Source: Erythrocercus mccallii (lineage: Eukaryota > Chordata > Aves > Passeriformes > Dicruridae). From it: a stretch of DNA of 64,000 nt. The first letter of the stretch is position 1, and every line of letters starts with the position of its first letter. Shown piece after piece: positions 1-13,411 of this stretch. The position numbers and the translations under genes were made by a program. The stretch spans positions 54,404-118,403 of the forward strand of contig VZRG01001660.1 of assembly GCA_013397435.1 (NCBI GenBank), given 5' to 3'. Under the pieces are notes generated by a model that was not told where the DNA came from, did not search any database, and saw only the letters and a program-made list of their open reading frames with translations.

Positions 1-64
1 AGGGAAGGGAAGGGAAGGGAAGGGAAGGGAAGGGAAGGGAAGGGAAGGGAAGGGAAGGGAAGGG
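1..64 (+). repeat. (AGGGA)n simple repeat
   Basis: About thirteen uninterrupted pentanucleotide units start at the left edge, so the true length is unknown. The G-runs of three spaced by two adenines fit a canonical G-quadruplex pattern on the + strand. Confidence 0.97.
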
Positions 65-1307
65 CAACTATTTTGTATAAAGGAAAGAGAGGAATAATCC
101 TTATAAGAGTTCCATTGCTGAAGCAGAGTTGTACATTAGTGGACAAAAGAAATCATTCACAAAGGTTTAGCAATGGAATTTCACCTCATTGTTAAGTTTT
201 CTGCAATGGGCAGGAACAGATTTGGAAATTTCCAGGCACTTGAGACATAATAGTGTTTGTGAACTTTTTTGGCAAAAGTCTTTCTTTACCTGTAGGAGCA
301 ATTAATTGTTTTTTAGTGATTTGTGGTAAAAAAATGGTCATCTCTTCTCTGCTGAGGATAAAGTTACTAATATATTATGCACAGTACTAAAATGTTTGTT
401 AGTAAAACACAGTACCTATTCCCAATGGTTTCCTATTAAATGTAAAGAATGTTATATAGGTAAGAGAGCAGATGGCAGAGAGCACAATCTTAGACTGAGA
501 CAAATGTGAAAAAAAAATTAGAGAATGGATTTTTCAGACAAATTTGCTGGTATATTATTGTTATGCAGTGTCACCATGAGCTTTTCTAGCTTCTTAAGCT
601 TTCATATTAAGGCACAACTTTTCATTTCCCACACCATGTTAATGAAAACATAAGATTATGTTTTTGTAAATATGGCACTGTTTGCATTCCTTTAGTTGGG
701 AGGTGAATGTAGATGGATGTTCTCTTTGACCAGTGTGGTTGAGAGGTGGGAATCCTACTCTCCAATCCATGGTCACTTTTCTATAAGTATATTGGGATGA
801 AATAAACAAGGCAGGGCTTTTCTTGGTCCCTGCTCTGATCAGCAAAGTGCAAGTGTCCTGTGGTCATTCTAGCGTGGTGAACAACGATAATGCAGAGCTA
901 GGAAAATCATAGATTTTGTATGCAGTCTGTATAAACCATGTGGCATTATTTACTTCCCTGCTGTAAACATACATGTTTTTATGCAACACTAGGAACTTTG
1001 AATCTATAAAAAGTATTTTTTAAAATTGGGTTTTTTAAAATCATAAAGACACAGTTATGAATCCCCTTCACATATATGAATTAATATGAGCTCTTTTTGA
1101 GGTTGGCTTAAAAATGATTCATGTAAATGTTGTGAAAAATCTGAGATTTAAAATGTTGGATTTCTTTCAAAAATCTGTTGTGTATATTTTTTGCATTTAT
1201 CTTCCCCAGCAGTTTGGCACTTCATCTGTGTCAGCATCTTGCTTATTTGTCACTATAAACATAAATACACAAGCAAATCTGGGATCAGAGCCTGATTAAT
1301 TTTATTT

Positions 1308-1331
1308 ATCCAGTCATTTAAATGACTGGAT
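1308..1331. repeat. 24-bp perfect palindrome
   Basis: The two 12-nt halves are exact reverse complements around the centre TTTAAA, with outer ATCCAG and CTGGAT. There is no spacer, so it can form a cruciform but not a normal loop. Confidence 0.9.
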
Positions 1332-1491
1332 TGACTAGTTGATAGCTAAATTTTAAATTATCTTTATAAAATAATCCTTTTTTTCTAGAATTATGTCTAC
1401 TTTATCCATAGACATAGCTTGCAGTCCCCACAGCTGTGTTGATACCAGTAAGCTTTTCCCATCTGCCAGCTGAGGAATATCCAACATCTGC

Positions 1492-2020
1492 CCCACTCAG
1501 GTGAGACCTCACTTGCAGAACTGCCTCCAGATCTAGAGTCCCCAACAGCACAAGGACATGGAGCTGCTGGAGCCAGTCCAGAGGAGGCCACAGAGATACT
1601 CTCAGTGCTGGAGCCCCTCTGCTCTGGAGCCAGCCTGGGAGAGCTAGAGGTGTTCACCTGAGCAAGAGAAGGCTTCAAGGAGACCTCAGAGCCTCAGCCA
1701 GGGCTAAAGGGGATCCAGGAGAACTGGAGAGGAACTTTGGACAAGGCATGGAGGGGCAGGACACAGGGAATGGCTTCTCATTGCCAGAGGGCAGGGTTAG
1801 ATGGGGTATTGGGAAGGAATTCCTAGCTGTGAGGTGGAGAGTCCTGGCACAAGCTGCCCAGAGAAGCAGTGGCTGCCCCATCCCTGGGAGTGTCCAGGGC
1901 TGGGTTGGATGAGGCTTGGAGAAACCTGGGAAGGAATCCTTGCACATGACAGGGGGTGGAACTGGATGATACTAACCTCCTTCCCACCTAAACCATTCCA
2001 GGATTGTATGATTCTCTGAA
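1492..2020 (+). mobile_element. CR1 LINE fragment, sense to the gene
   Basis: The text follows the CR1 3' region: a first part on grouped CTGCCTCCAG and GTCCAGAGGAGGCCAC motifs, then GAGGGCAGGGTTAGATGGG, GGAAGGAATTCCT, TGCCCAGAGAAGCAGTGGCT, and the tail GGTGGAACTGGATGAT followed by ATTCCAGGATTGTATGATTC. It is 5'-truncated, as is usual for CR1, and an internal segment seems deleted near 1.68 kb. It carries no intact ORF. Confidence 0.9.
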
Positions 2021-2718
2021 TTCATTAAGTACTTCAGGATGTAATTACTTTACTGACTGATTGACCCAAGTTAAACCCAACCTTCACACAAGAACAGCAT
2101 CCTGCAGACTCAACTGTTTTCTATGTGCTTCATGCAACCACGAAGTTCCTACACTCACTACAGCCAAAAACCAGCAGCTCCCATTAAATACACACAAATA
2201 ATTATCCATATACCTAGGTCATGCAGAAGATGTCATGCACAACATTGACCTTCAGCCTCCCCTCATTAGCATCCTGATCAATGCTCTCATTTGGTTATGT
2301 GCTCTATCTGAACAAGGGATTAAAAGCCAGACTGCCATGAAGCATTAGAAAAATCAGAGGGGAAATGTACATCATTGTGACTACGTAACAGGAGAGGTGA
2401 TCTTTGGCCTCACTTGGGATTTTTTTCTCTAAGAATAGTATTCAGTCTTGAGGACTGTTCTAGTGGTTAGATGGTTGACCTTTACTCCAGAGTTGTCCCA
2501 ATAGTTTTGGAAGCTGTTTGTATCTCAGAACCATTCCAAACAGTCTTGAGCTCGTCATACTAAAGTAATTTTCTCTTGGTCCTCACATCTGGTTCCTCTC
2601 CCTGTTGTTTATATCATGCAAAGGCATAAGAGAATCAAAGTCACAGAGCTTTTAAACACTTAGCATTTCCTACAGAAACAGCTTCTTCACTATCTATTGG
2701 GGTAGTATATATGTCCCA

Positions 2719-2802
2719 GTGGCCTCAGAGACAGAAACATGGTAGGGCAGGATGTAGTGTGTGGCCTCAGAGACAGAAACATGGTAGGGCAGGATGTAGT
2801 GT
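2719..2802. repeat. Perfect 42-bp tandem duplication
   Basis: Units 2719-2760 and 2761-2802 are identical over all 42 bases, each starting GTGGCCTCAGAGACAG and ending ATGTAGTGT. The lack of any mismatch suggests a recent event or an assembly artefact. Confidence 0.95.
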
Positions 2803-5800
2803 GATGTTGAATTCTCATCTACATTTTTATAAAAAAGACAACACCTGTGTCTATACCTTCATAAGACTAATAACAAAAAAGCTACAAAAACTTTTATTCA
2901 TTCCAGAAATATTCTTTTTTCTTAGGTGGCTTGGGTGTTTCTTTAGAAGTCACCAGAAAATGCATCTTTCTCGTTTTGTTTAATATCTCCTTTAGGGAAA
3001 TCTGAACGTCCTTCCTATGAAGATAAGCTGTATTTAAGCAGGCTTCCTTGTATTCACCAAGAAGCTAGAGAACTAGACCCATATGTTGTGAAGCCATTCT
3101 GCTAATTGCAAAGTTAGTATTTCTCTAAAACAGGACTGACATCTACTAGCAAAGTAGATTAGTTTTAAAAAGGACTCATAGAAATATAATGCTGTCTAGA
3201 TATTCATGTAATTATTCTTGTTATGCCTGTCAAAAATAGATATGGTTCCAGATTTCCACTAAATATCAGTAGCAATAGGGAGATAGAAAGGACTTCATTT
3301 TTCATCACTGACAAACTGACTAACCCTTTGGAACAAATTAAAAATCTAAAGCTAGAAGAAACTTCTCTCTTATGGGAATCTGATGTACACACATGACATT
3401 TAACTTTTGCCTAAAACCTTGCACTTTCTTCTCAATCCTAAGCCACTGCTCTCTCAGTTATGTGGGACCTTCCTTTGCTTCTCTATGCATGGTCTCCAGA
3501 GAAAACCAACCACCTGTTAAAGCATTTTGCATCTTTTCCACACAACTGCTCAACAATCTGTCTGTCTGCTTATTGTTGGAGAGAGCTGTGACTAAATGTT
3601 AGCCTGCTTACTTTCACATCTCTTCACAGGAAATGTCTCCTCCTTATCACTGTTAACCTCAGGAAATTATCCTTCAGTCCCCACTGCTTCTGCTTCGTGA
3701 AAGCAGGAAGCACCGTGATAAGTATAAATCCCACTGAGCTTTGCATTTCACATAAAGCGTGCTAGGATTTCAAATGAAGAGCAACTACAAGATCAGGTGA
3801 AATGTAGTCCCAGCAATACCCTGGGGCAGAAGATGTATGCTGAGAATATAAGCTCACATGGTCTTTAAACTGTCTGGGTTTTCTGTGACATGTCAGTGAG
3901 TTATTAACTCTGCAGCACAGAGCTTGTAACTCTGTCACACAGTCACATATAATAATGGCATGAGACTGTCTTTAAATAAGACCTGCAAAAAGGTCATTAT
4001 TATTGGGGGGTTTTAAATTTAAGTTACTGTTTTTCCGAAGTCAATTCAAAAAATGTTATATATATAGAGCAAAATGATATGTCATATCATTTTGTATTTT
4101 GTATTTTTTTCTGCAAAATGGATAAAATAATTTATCCTACTGGGTATCTTGAATCCGAACGCCGGAATGGTACCAATAAAGCAGTATTAGAATATCAGTA
4201 TTTAATTAATTTCTTAGAAATTGAATATTTGTCTTTCCAAATAGAAAATTTGAATTATGTATAGATATGAAAGATTCTTAGCTTTACTGATCAGCATGGT
4301 ATCAGAGATGTGCATGGGCAAAACATGAGTTGAGTTTAAACCCAGCGTTACAAAAGACTTAGACACTGAAATTTTGGATAGTTTGAGAAAACATATCAAA
4401 TCAGAGCATGAAAATGGGACATGGTTCAGAAGTGCCTGAAAATTTGAACAGCCTTTTTGTCCACACAACTTCTGTGGCACTTAGAGAGATTGCTTACATT
4501 TCGGTCTCACTTCTGGGATGGTAAGGGGCAACAAAAGTATGAGTAGTTCATCCCAAAAAGCTCTGAAATATAAGAGTGTCAATAATCCCTTTAAATTCTG
4601 CATTACAGAACTTAAAATTTAAAAGTTCACAGTTTTTGAGATATTATGGGTTTGAATGAAGGAATATATTGAAAGAATGAATGAATTGCTTAAAATTTCA
4701 TGTTTCTTGTAATGTTTCCTGTCTCCGTTTACTCTTCGCCTTTGATATAAAATGACATCAACAACTATTTCATTAGTAAGTGAGAATCCTGATTTTGCTG
4801 GGTTGCAACAGCTTTCCCAGTTTGGTCTGGTCAGGATCCCAACTCATGTTTGAATGAAAGATAAAATACTTTTATTGTCTGAGTTAGCCTCACCTAAGTT
4901 GCAAATTATCTTTATAAAATAATCCTGGTTTTCTCACTTGACAAAGCAAAACATTGTTTTGAGAGCAGAGATGTAGCTCCTGCTAGAAGGCATATCATGA
5001 CATAGATGTGAGCAGTTCTAATGAATAAATAGTGAAAGAGACTTTGTTCCTCTCACATCTACCACCTTCTCACTCCCCAGAAAAATCCTTTTAGGTGTGC
5101 ACACTTTTTCTTTCCCAACTTCCAGTTATATGGGAAGGAGGCAGAAAGGACAGGGAAAGGTGGATGAAATGTGCTGATTAGCCCAGGTCAGCATTCTCTG
5201 GGCACACTACTTCATAACCCAGGTATGAGGTATTTTATTTCATCTTTCTGTGTCTTTCTTTCTCCCTTCAGGACATTACTGAGGTTACTGCCTCTTTAGA
5301 AATGCTGACCTAACTAACTTTCACAACTGCATGTGACCTACATGTTAATTCACACCTTGGTTTAAATGCAATTGGCAAAGCTCCCAAGGGCTTCATAGGT
5401 GCAAGATCCTGCTTTAATACCTATTTACATGACAGTCTTATGGGCTTCTGCTTTTCCAGGGGCTTTCTGCTAGCAGTGCAGAAAGGGAAGCACCTATTGT
5501 CATTAAAATAAGAGGTGTGAAAGGAGTGACATACCTGAGAGCAGTAGGGGACCATCATGTAGCATGGACAGGATCATGGAGAAGCTTTGGGGTTTAAGGG
5601 GAAAGAAGTCAAATGAAAAATGGGAAAGCTATTCTGGTTAAACATCAGAATAAGTTTATGCTTCTCCACTCCTCCACAAACACTGATTTAAAATACTTGA
5701 GAGTTTTAACTGGAGTTGTGATGAAATAAAAACTTATTAGTGACTCATAAAAACCATAAGTGGTTGTGAAGGACTTGGGTATAAATAAAATCAACAGGTT

Positions 5801-5999
5801 TGGAGTCTTCTAAATAGAAAGTTCTTACTACGTTAAACAAGTTATTTTTTCAGATTTTTAATAATAATTCTTGGCATTTTTAATTGGTCTTAAGGGGTTT
5901 TTTTTTTGGCTGTCTTGTAAATACCTCTTTCAATGCTTATTTGAAAACAAATGGGAATTCCTTTGCTTATTTACTCCATGCATTTTTGCCTTCCCACAG

Positions 6000-6074
6000 T
6001 GGATGATACAGTGGTTGCTATTCCCTATGGAAGCAGACAAGTTCGCCTCGTGCTGAAAGGACCCGATCATTTAT
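6000..6074 (+). CDS. ADAMTSL1: ADAMTSL1 exon a: start of the spacer module
   Basis: This 75-nt exon follows a pyrimidine-rich acceptor ending cccacag and ends at the donor gtaagt. It carries the last two bases of a split codon, then 24 codons reading DDTVVAIPYGSRQVRLVLKG and PDHL, then one base of a Tyr codon finished by the next exon. This is the opening beta-strand region of the ADAMTS-type spacer, a jelly-roll-like module that binds matrix partners. The VVAIPYGSR wording is that of ADAMTSL1; ADAMTSL3, as I recall it, has a different string here. The preceding exon (end of the cysteine-rich region) must supply one base and is not visible in the 6 kb upstream. Confidence 0.95.
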
Positions 6075-8193
6075 GTAAGTAGAAGAAGTTAGTGTACACT
6101 TGGTAACCTGCAGTGCTCAATTTACACAGTGGTGTCTGGTTTCCCTCTCTCAGATCACTGATTTCAACACATAGATGAGTCCTGCTCTCAGAAGTTTTCC
6201 TCATACCCAGTTACCTCAGTGGTACACTCTTTTCAAAGCAGACCTTGGCCAACAGTGCAGAGTTCTTTGCCCCTACATAATTTTTCAGTGATTTCTGTTT
6301 GCTTATCCTTTGATTGGTTCACTTGGTGTCAAGTGCTTTTGTTTGAAATTAATAAAATACATACCACTGAGAGAAGAAATATTGAAAAAAGTAAAGTATA
6401 AGCTTCCCTGCAGCTCAACTCAGCCATCAAGCTGCTCATGACTTTAACACATAACATTTCTGTTATGATCTTTCTCTCTCCCCTAGATACACATATGAAC
6501 TCACACCATGCGTGTGTGCATGCACACACAGACAAAATCACATTCTAAAGATCTGAAACCACATAGGAAAATGAGACCTTGTTCTTTAGCAGTGATACTG
6601 CTCCAAGGAGTTAAGAACCCTGAGATCTGCTAGCCCATCACTTGGTGGCTATAACACTTTCCTGCTTCATCTGTGTATCCCAGCAACTGTATATCCCTCT
6701 TTTCTGGGAGGAATCTGAGGATTTTAGAATACCCTGATAGAGCTGAAGGCAAATACATTTATTTCATACCTCATGATAAAAAGATTTGAATCAGCAAGAT
6801 CTGCCTCAGTCACTGGTTGAGATTTAGATTAACTGCACTTTGTAAACATGAATAAGTCCAAATATATCTCTTTCTTGTTTCAGAAGTCTCCAAGAATCTT
6901 TCTGTTCACCCATCAAAGGATTTTATATATGTATGAGCTACAGTCAGTTGCTTGGGGAGGGAGTATTTTGCCTTGTGAACTTTGGTTGTGGGAGAAGTCA
7001 ACAGGAGGCTGATTACATAGATACATAAGTCTTAAAACCATCCTTATTCCTGATACAGGCAGCCTTGTCCAAAAACAAACAGATGGCCAAGTGCAGCACA
7101 AAGGAAGACACTGGTCTCACTAAAAACGAAGGAATTCATCATTACAGTGTAAATTCTTAGTGTACTGCCTCAGCAACTTCCTGCATTAATTAATTCCCTT
7201 AATCAATCATGAAAAGCAGGCTAATTACTGCAATTACATTTTTTGTTCCCTAATTAGCAACTTAATAGATGCAAATATAAAATTTTTCATTTTGTTGTCT
7301 TTGAAAATATATCTCCATCACAGATGAATAGTATGCCTTAGTTGCCTCACTGTGTTGGAGGTTTTGTGTCTATATTCATAAATATATATTAAAAGTTTGC
7401 AGCTTTGAAATCCTTCATGATGAAATGCTCTGTCATTTTTAAATAACTACCAGAAACAGTTTACTGGTGAAAGCGCTGTAAAGCATAATCTGGAGTTGGT
7501 AGGGAGGCTAGCTGAATGATGAAACAGATGTACTTTCTGACTGTTGGTTTCTACTTGAGAAATTATTATTATTTTTAATATGACAATCAGAGGTAACTAC
7601 TACAAAACGGTGAGTCCATGCCCACTTTTGGGGAGCTGTGAATACAGGGAGAGACAGATGGAGAACTCAGCAGGGTTCAGCACCCACCTTCCTCTTCTAT
7701 TCCACTGGGATAGGTCATATTGCTTCTGGAGAGGAAATGGGATTGCTGTCACAGTGATCTTTCCTGGATATCCTGCTTTCAGTTAATTGTCTACTACAAC
7801 AACATGTGGTTAGTGACCCACCTTTGAACTGAAAGAGGGTACAGCAACTTAGCAGTTCTCATGGGCCAAAGGCTGAGTCACACTCCACACAGGAGCGTGT
7901 CTTACTGAGAGTCAGTTAAACAACAGCAAATATGCCTAACAAGGAATGGATTCGTATGTCTGAAAGAGAGTAAAAACATGTCCTATGGGCAAGGAGGGGA
8001 ATGTGAGCTAAAAAATCAAAGGGTTGAACAAAGACAATAAGCAGATGGAAAAGAAAAAACAAAAGGAAAGTGTGAAAATGTGAATAACTATGGGAAAAGA
8101 ATTGCAATATCACTAATTTGTGGGGGGTTTTTTTCTGCTCTCACTTCAAACTGCAATGCTCTGGTTTCCTGACAATTTTTTTCTATTTGTCAG
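6075..8193 (+). other. Intron between exons a and b
   Basis: This 2.1-kb GT-AG intron starts with gtaagt and ends with tatttgtcag. I see no repeat family or RNA gene in it. Confidence 0.9.
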
Positions 8194-8351
8194 ATTTGGA
8201 AACTAAGACTCTCCAAGGAATGAAGAGCGAAAACAGTCTCAGCACCACTGGCTCTTTCCTTGTAGAAAATTCTAGCATTGACTTCCAGAAGTTTCCTGAC
8301 AAGGAGATCTTAAGAATATCTGGGCCTCTCACTGCAGACTTTACTATCAAG
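8194..8351 (+). CDS. ADAMTSL1: ADAMTSL1 exon b: main spacer exon
   Basis: This 158-nt exon begins after the acceptor tatttgtcag and ends before gtgagt. It completes the Tyr codon and adds 52 codons, including LETKTLQG, a Ser/Thr-rich NSLSTTGSFLVEN stretch, FQKFPDKEIL and SGPLTADFTIK. It forms the middle of the spacer. One N-glycosylation sequon is visible (Asn-Ser-Ser in VENSSIDF), at a position where ADAMTSL1 proteins I remember also have NSS. The exon ends in phase 0. The next exon is 13.5 kb downstream, the largest fully contained intron of the window. Confidence 0.95.
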
Positions 8352-11300
8352 GTGAGTGCCATTGGTCATTGACATCTTACAGCAACATAAAGACAAGATG
8401 TACTAGGAAGATGAAAGAGATTTTTCTAGATCTTAATTTTCCAGTAGATATTTATGACAAAGCCTAATCCAGGCTGTCTCTTGTACTCTACGTATAATTC
8501 TTTATGGTTGTATATTTGATGAAAGCCTCACTGGAAACTCCTCATTAGAGAGAGACTGCGTTTATGTCAAGAAGGACATAGCCAATATGTGCCCTAAAAA
8601 GAAAAGATTAACTCATTCCGAGAACAGACAGATTATTTTCTATATGCACTACTGAGGTACTTAGAAATCAATGACATGCAGTTTTCTTTGTCTGAAATAA
8701 GTCAAAAGATGTATCTTTGGCCTGTAGTTTGTTGGGTGTATACTAGTATAGTTGCACAGAAGACTGTAAGAGAGTGAAGAGTCCAGTCCCCAAGCTCTAA
8801 AATAAATGGGATAACTTTGCTTGAGAAGTCACGGCATCATCTTGTTGCACTGGCAATATGAGAAAAATTGTGTCTTCCCATTAGAGCATTTCTATTCTTC
8901 CAGGTAGTATAAAACACATTGCTGGAAGTAATGCACAGTTTCTGTGGGAAAACAAACACAAAAATGAACATTTGGGAGTTGCAATAAAATAAATCCTTTT
9001 CCAGTAGGTGCAAGAAATCTGAAGGATTTCAACTGTAAAACTGCAACACCTATATCATGTCCGGGACTATGTAAATTTGTCACTATGAGACCCAGAGGTA
9101 GATGACATTTGCTTTAACCTTGACCTAATGGCAGCTAGACATTTGAGAAGTGAACTGGAAAATGTCCTAAATGATTGTCCTAAATTAAGCTGAGCTGGAA
9201 TGGATTGGCTTGGGAAGTAGCACAGTTCTGCAGACTGTCCCCTGCTCATCATGGTATGTTAGCAGCTGAAAAAGCAAATTGAAATTTTCAGAACTCATTC
9301 ACAACGAGGAGCCTGAACTAAGGAATATGTTCCTTCTTCTTTAAATGGCAGGACAAAAATGACTTACTAAAATAACTAGTGTTCAACTCATAATATCTGA
9401 AACTCATTTACCTCTTTTACAGATGGTACAGAGATGGCAAACATCAGTGCAATTTACACAGTATTTCTCATTTTCTTTTATTTCTGCTGTCTGTGCATTT
9501 CTGGCAGCCTAGTTATAATGTATTTGTGGGAAACAGCTAATAATGCTGCTAATCAACTGCCCTGAAATTGTAATGGGAGGGTTGTACTCTTTTCCTTATA
9601 TTTCCACTGTTGTCTTTTCTGTTGTCTTTTCTGACAGGGAAAATACCTTTATCCCTTAGTGCTTGCATTTCCTTCTCTATCAAAGCAAGGTAAGAAATGT
9701 TGGTTAAATAAAAGGAGTACCCTGTTTAAATGATGACAGCCCAACCAATATGAGTTTACAAGTTTGCTAGGCATGGGCAGATAAGACACTGCTGAATTGA
9801 AATGAAACTATTTTGAGTTCTGCTATGTGTTTGCACCTTTGAAAGTCAGAGTAATGTGATTCATTCAGTGTTAAATCTGTTGTCCTTATTGGATATAGAA
9901 AATACACCAAAAACTTCCAATCAACTGTTCATGGTTATAGGATCTTTTCTAAGGTTAGAATTAAATTTTGCACTGGATTAGGCACTAAAAATTTCTCATC
10001 TCCTGAATCACAGTTAGTATTTTAATCAACAGCTATAGAAGATACTTCAGCTATTACTTCATGCAACACAAATATTATTCTGCATTATTAAATTATTTTT
10101 CTAACCAGTTTTTTTTTTCTTCTGGATATTTATTTTGTTAGATTTTACCAGATATAAGCATGTACAGATACACATACAGATGCATGCAATCCAACATGCT
10201 ACCTCTCAGTTATGCCAGACTTGGAAATTGCTTTTCATACTTGATTTATCCACGATGATTTTGCATTCAGGTTTTGAAGTTTAAGTACTCCCCTTTAAAA
10301 AAATCAGATGAAATATTTTTCTGTAGTATTAGTAAGCTTTCCTCACAAAGTGGGATAGTGGAATCTCTTTGGGTGTCAATATTTACTTTCCTGGGCCAAG
10401 GCAGATTTTTATGGAAAGAGATCTAAATGAATTTGTAGATGTAGCAGAACTCTAGTTTCAGTGTCTCCAGAATGATTCTTGTAATCATTCTTGTAATCCT
10501 TTTCACTTGACCCTGAATGCTCTTATTCAGACAGTTAGGTCAAGTTAGACACCTAGATATAATTCAGAAGAAGAAACTCAATGTGAGAGTTGACACTTTT
10601 TTGGTAACACAGAGTGCTTTTAAATTGCAAGAAGAAACCTCATGCTGTTCCTGGAGGAGCTGAGTTGTATAATTACTGGATTTCTTTGCTGTGAAATAGT
10701 CAATGGTACATTCCTCATCTGCAAAACTCTTGGTAATGTTTTCACAAGGTGTGTAAACAGTAAAAGTAATTCAGTAAAATAGCTGTATTTAAAAGAAAAA
10801 GGTGTTATCACAAAACTGAAGAAGGAGCAAAGTTTTTCATGTTATTTTTTATATTGATCACTTGAGAATTATAAATCTCCACTGTAAACTTTAATTTTTG
10901 AAAGGCAGAAGACCTGGAAAACATGCCAGTAAACTTAAATCCCACTAGAACATCTTTTTCTAAATTCTGATGATTTCTCTATTTTGATGTTTTCAATACA
11001 AAACTCTGGTTCACATGAATAGAAATGCCTCTTTCCTGTAAGAAAAATGTGTTGTGTTTGATATAATCCTGTAGAAAAGAGAGATCTAGATCTAGAGATA
11101 AGAGTAGTAATGTCACACAAGGGGACACATCCATTGCTGCCCTTGATCTGCTCTGTTGCCAGTGTCATATTTGTTCACTTGTCTGTGCTAAAACACCTCC
11201 TTTGTTGATAGTGTACATTTCAGACCCTAAACAGAGAATCTTGGGGCAATCCATTCATGTCATGCATCTGCTCTCCTTTGAGCAGGATGAAGCAGTACTG

Positions 11301-13411
11301 TCAGCTGGGATCTACAGATGACCATGTAATGAGAACAGTCATCACCAGATGACTGTAAATATGAAATACTTTACTGACAGGCTTACAGGAACCACCAGTA
11401 GGGAGTGCCAGCGAAGAGTGAGGCTGGCAAAGCACAGCCTGTTAAAGTCTGCTGCACAGGTCAATTGTTGCACAGCTAGGGTGCTAACCCTGTGGTGGAG
11501 GTGTGAGCCAGCAAAAACCAGTGGGTTTAAAACAAGGTCTAGTGAAGGGTACTATCTAGGCTTGGGTTTGGTTTGGAGGAGAAACAATTGTAGGCCTAGA
11601 TCTAGGCTAGATTATGTTTATGTTGGTTTTAAATCCGTGGTATCAATGAGGGTTCATTCATAGTGCCTGTCCACACTAAATCCTTTTCATGAGGGATGCA
11701 TAACGTTGGATTGCACAAATGTTTGTCTGGAGACTTTTAGAGGTATTTGGATTAGGATTGCATTATATTGATGTTGTCTTTTTGTAGTGCTAGGGCTGAC
11801 AAGCCTTGGCGAAGAGCTGCTGCCAGGAGAGACTGGTGCTTTTTTTTTTTTGTGCTGGTGGCTGGGGTATGCTGCTGGCTGATTTAGAAATGGTGTGGAC
11901 TGGGTTTGCTTGGGCAGAGTTATTTCTGAAATTAGGGTTTTAGCCACCAATTGTCCAAAAAGCCATAAAATGCATCTCAAAACTGGATGCTGAATTATAC
12001 AGAACTCTAGAGCTAGCCAAACAACTGTTTGATCAGCTGTAATCTAGCACTGGCAGAAAGTGCTGGTGAGATAAATGCATCTGATAACAGCCCAGGTTAG
12101 CAAAATAAAATAAGGTTGGGACTTAGTCTAGACTTCCTGGGATTTGCAAGGCTATGCAGGAGATAATGTATGTACAGGCAGCCAGCTGGCAGAGGGGTTG
12201 GTGGGCCGTGTCAGTATATGGCCAGGGTTGGATTAGTTACTTTGAGCAAGGAGCACACATTGATTTACTCATGAAATAAATTATTTAGCTTTAAGGCAAA
12301 GGCCAAATGATGCAAATTTTCTCTAGCAGGAAAAAGCTACTGTTCATGGTTCACATATTGTTGGATGTTTGAGGTATTACCATATTAGGATTGAGAGTGT
12401 AGAGTGTAAGGATCTTCTGTGCAATTTAGTTCTGATGCTGGCAGAGGTTTCCAGAAGAGATTATACCTCATATTTGGAAGGCTTCCTATCAGGTGGGAAG
12501 TGGTGCAGAATCTTGGAAGTACTGACAGCTTGGGGTTAAGATGGTGCTCCTGGAAGTAGATGAGATAGAATTGAGGCTGAGAGCATAGAAATAGTAGTAA
12601 TAGAAATAGCATAGAAATAGTAATAGTTAAAGTTTAGTGTGACTGATTCAGCTTTTGTGCAAGCAAGGTCAACTCACCGAAAGACTTCGCTTCATGTAGA
12701 AGAGATCAATGGAATATTGTCAATTTGTTGTAAAGCAAAAGTACCTCTTGAGATATGTGTCCTCCTGAGGTCATTTTGGTACACTGCAGATTGAATTTAG
12801 CTGGAAACATGTCTGTAGCAATGGCTTTTATCAACCTCTCTTTGCTTTCAACCTAGTAATAGTAATAAAAATCACTCACTCTGATTTCCTGATATCCAAA
12901 ATATACAATTTTTTTAATAATTTCTAGGTCAAACTCACTAGTAATGACCAGCCTGAAAAGAGATGCAATCATTAATTATCTTGACTAGATCTTGTGACAA
13001 ATTCAAGAAAATTCTTTTCTCTCCTATTTTGGCAAATGAGGTGAAATGTATGGAAAACCGTGAACTAGACCTTTTCAGAACAATGTATAGTGTTTTTTTC
13101 ATATCAACCTTTTTTTTTGTGTTCAATATAAATTATTTCAATTAATAGTATGTAGAACATGATCATTCTCCTAATAAATATATTTGACCTTTAGGCCAAG
13201 CAATGATTTCCATAATGAATGATACACTGTGTAAATTAAGGAATACATCTCATTGTTCAAATCTTGGTGCAATACTTTCACTGATTCCTTCTGGTTTTTC
13301 CACTCTGAGAAATAGGAAATTATTACCACTGTTTAGCTCCTTTCTTCTTTATTTCTGTATTCCTGTATCTCTCTCATAATCATTTGCCTCTTTCCTAGTG
13401 TCTGCATAGAC

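Larger units (their letters stand above)
1..5999 (+). other. Intron upstream of exon a (5' end outside window)
   Basis: This stretch has no coding sequence that I can support. It contains a pentanucleotide repeat at the left edge, a 24-bp perfect palindrome, one CR1 fragment and a 42-bp tandem duplication, each listed separately. The remainder is AT-rich unique sequence. The ORFs present are short and show no protein-like pattern. Confidence 0.8.
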
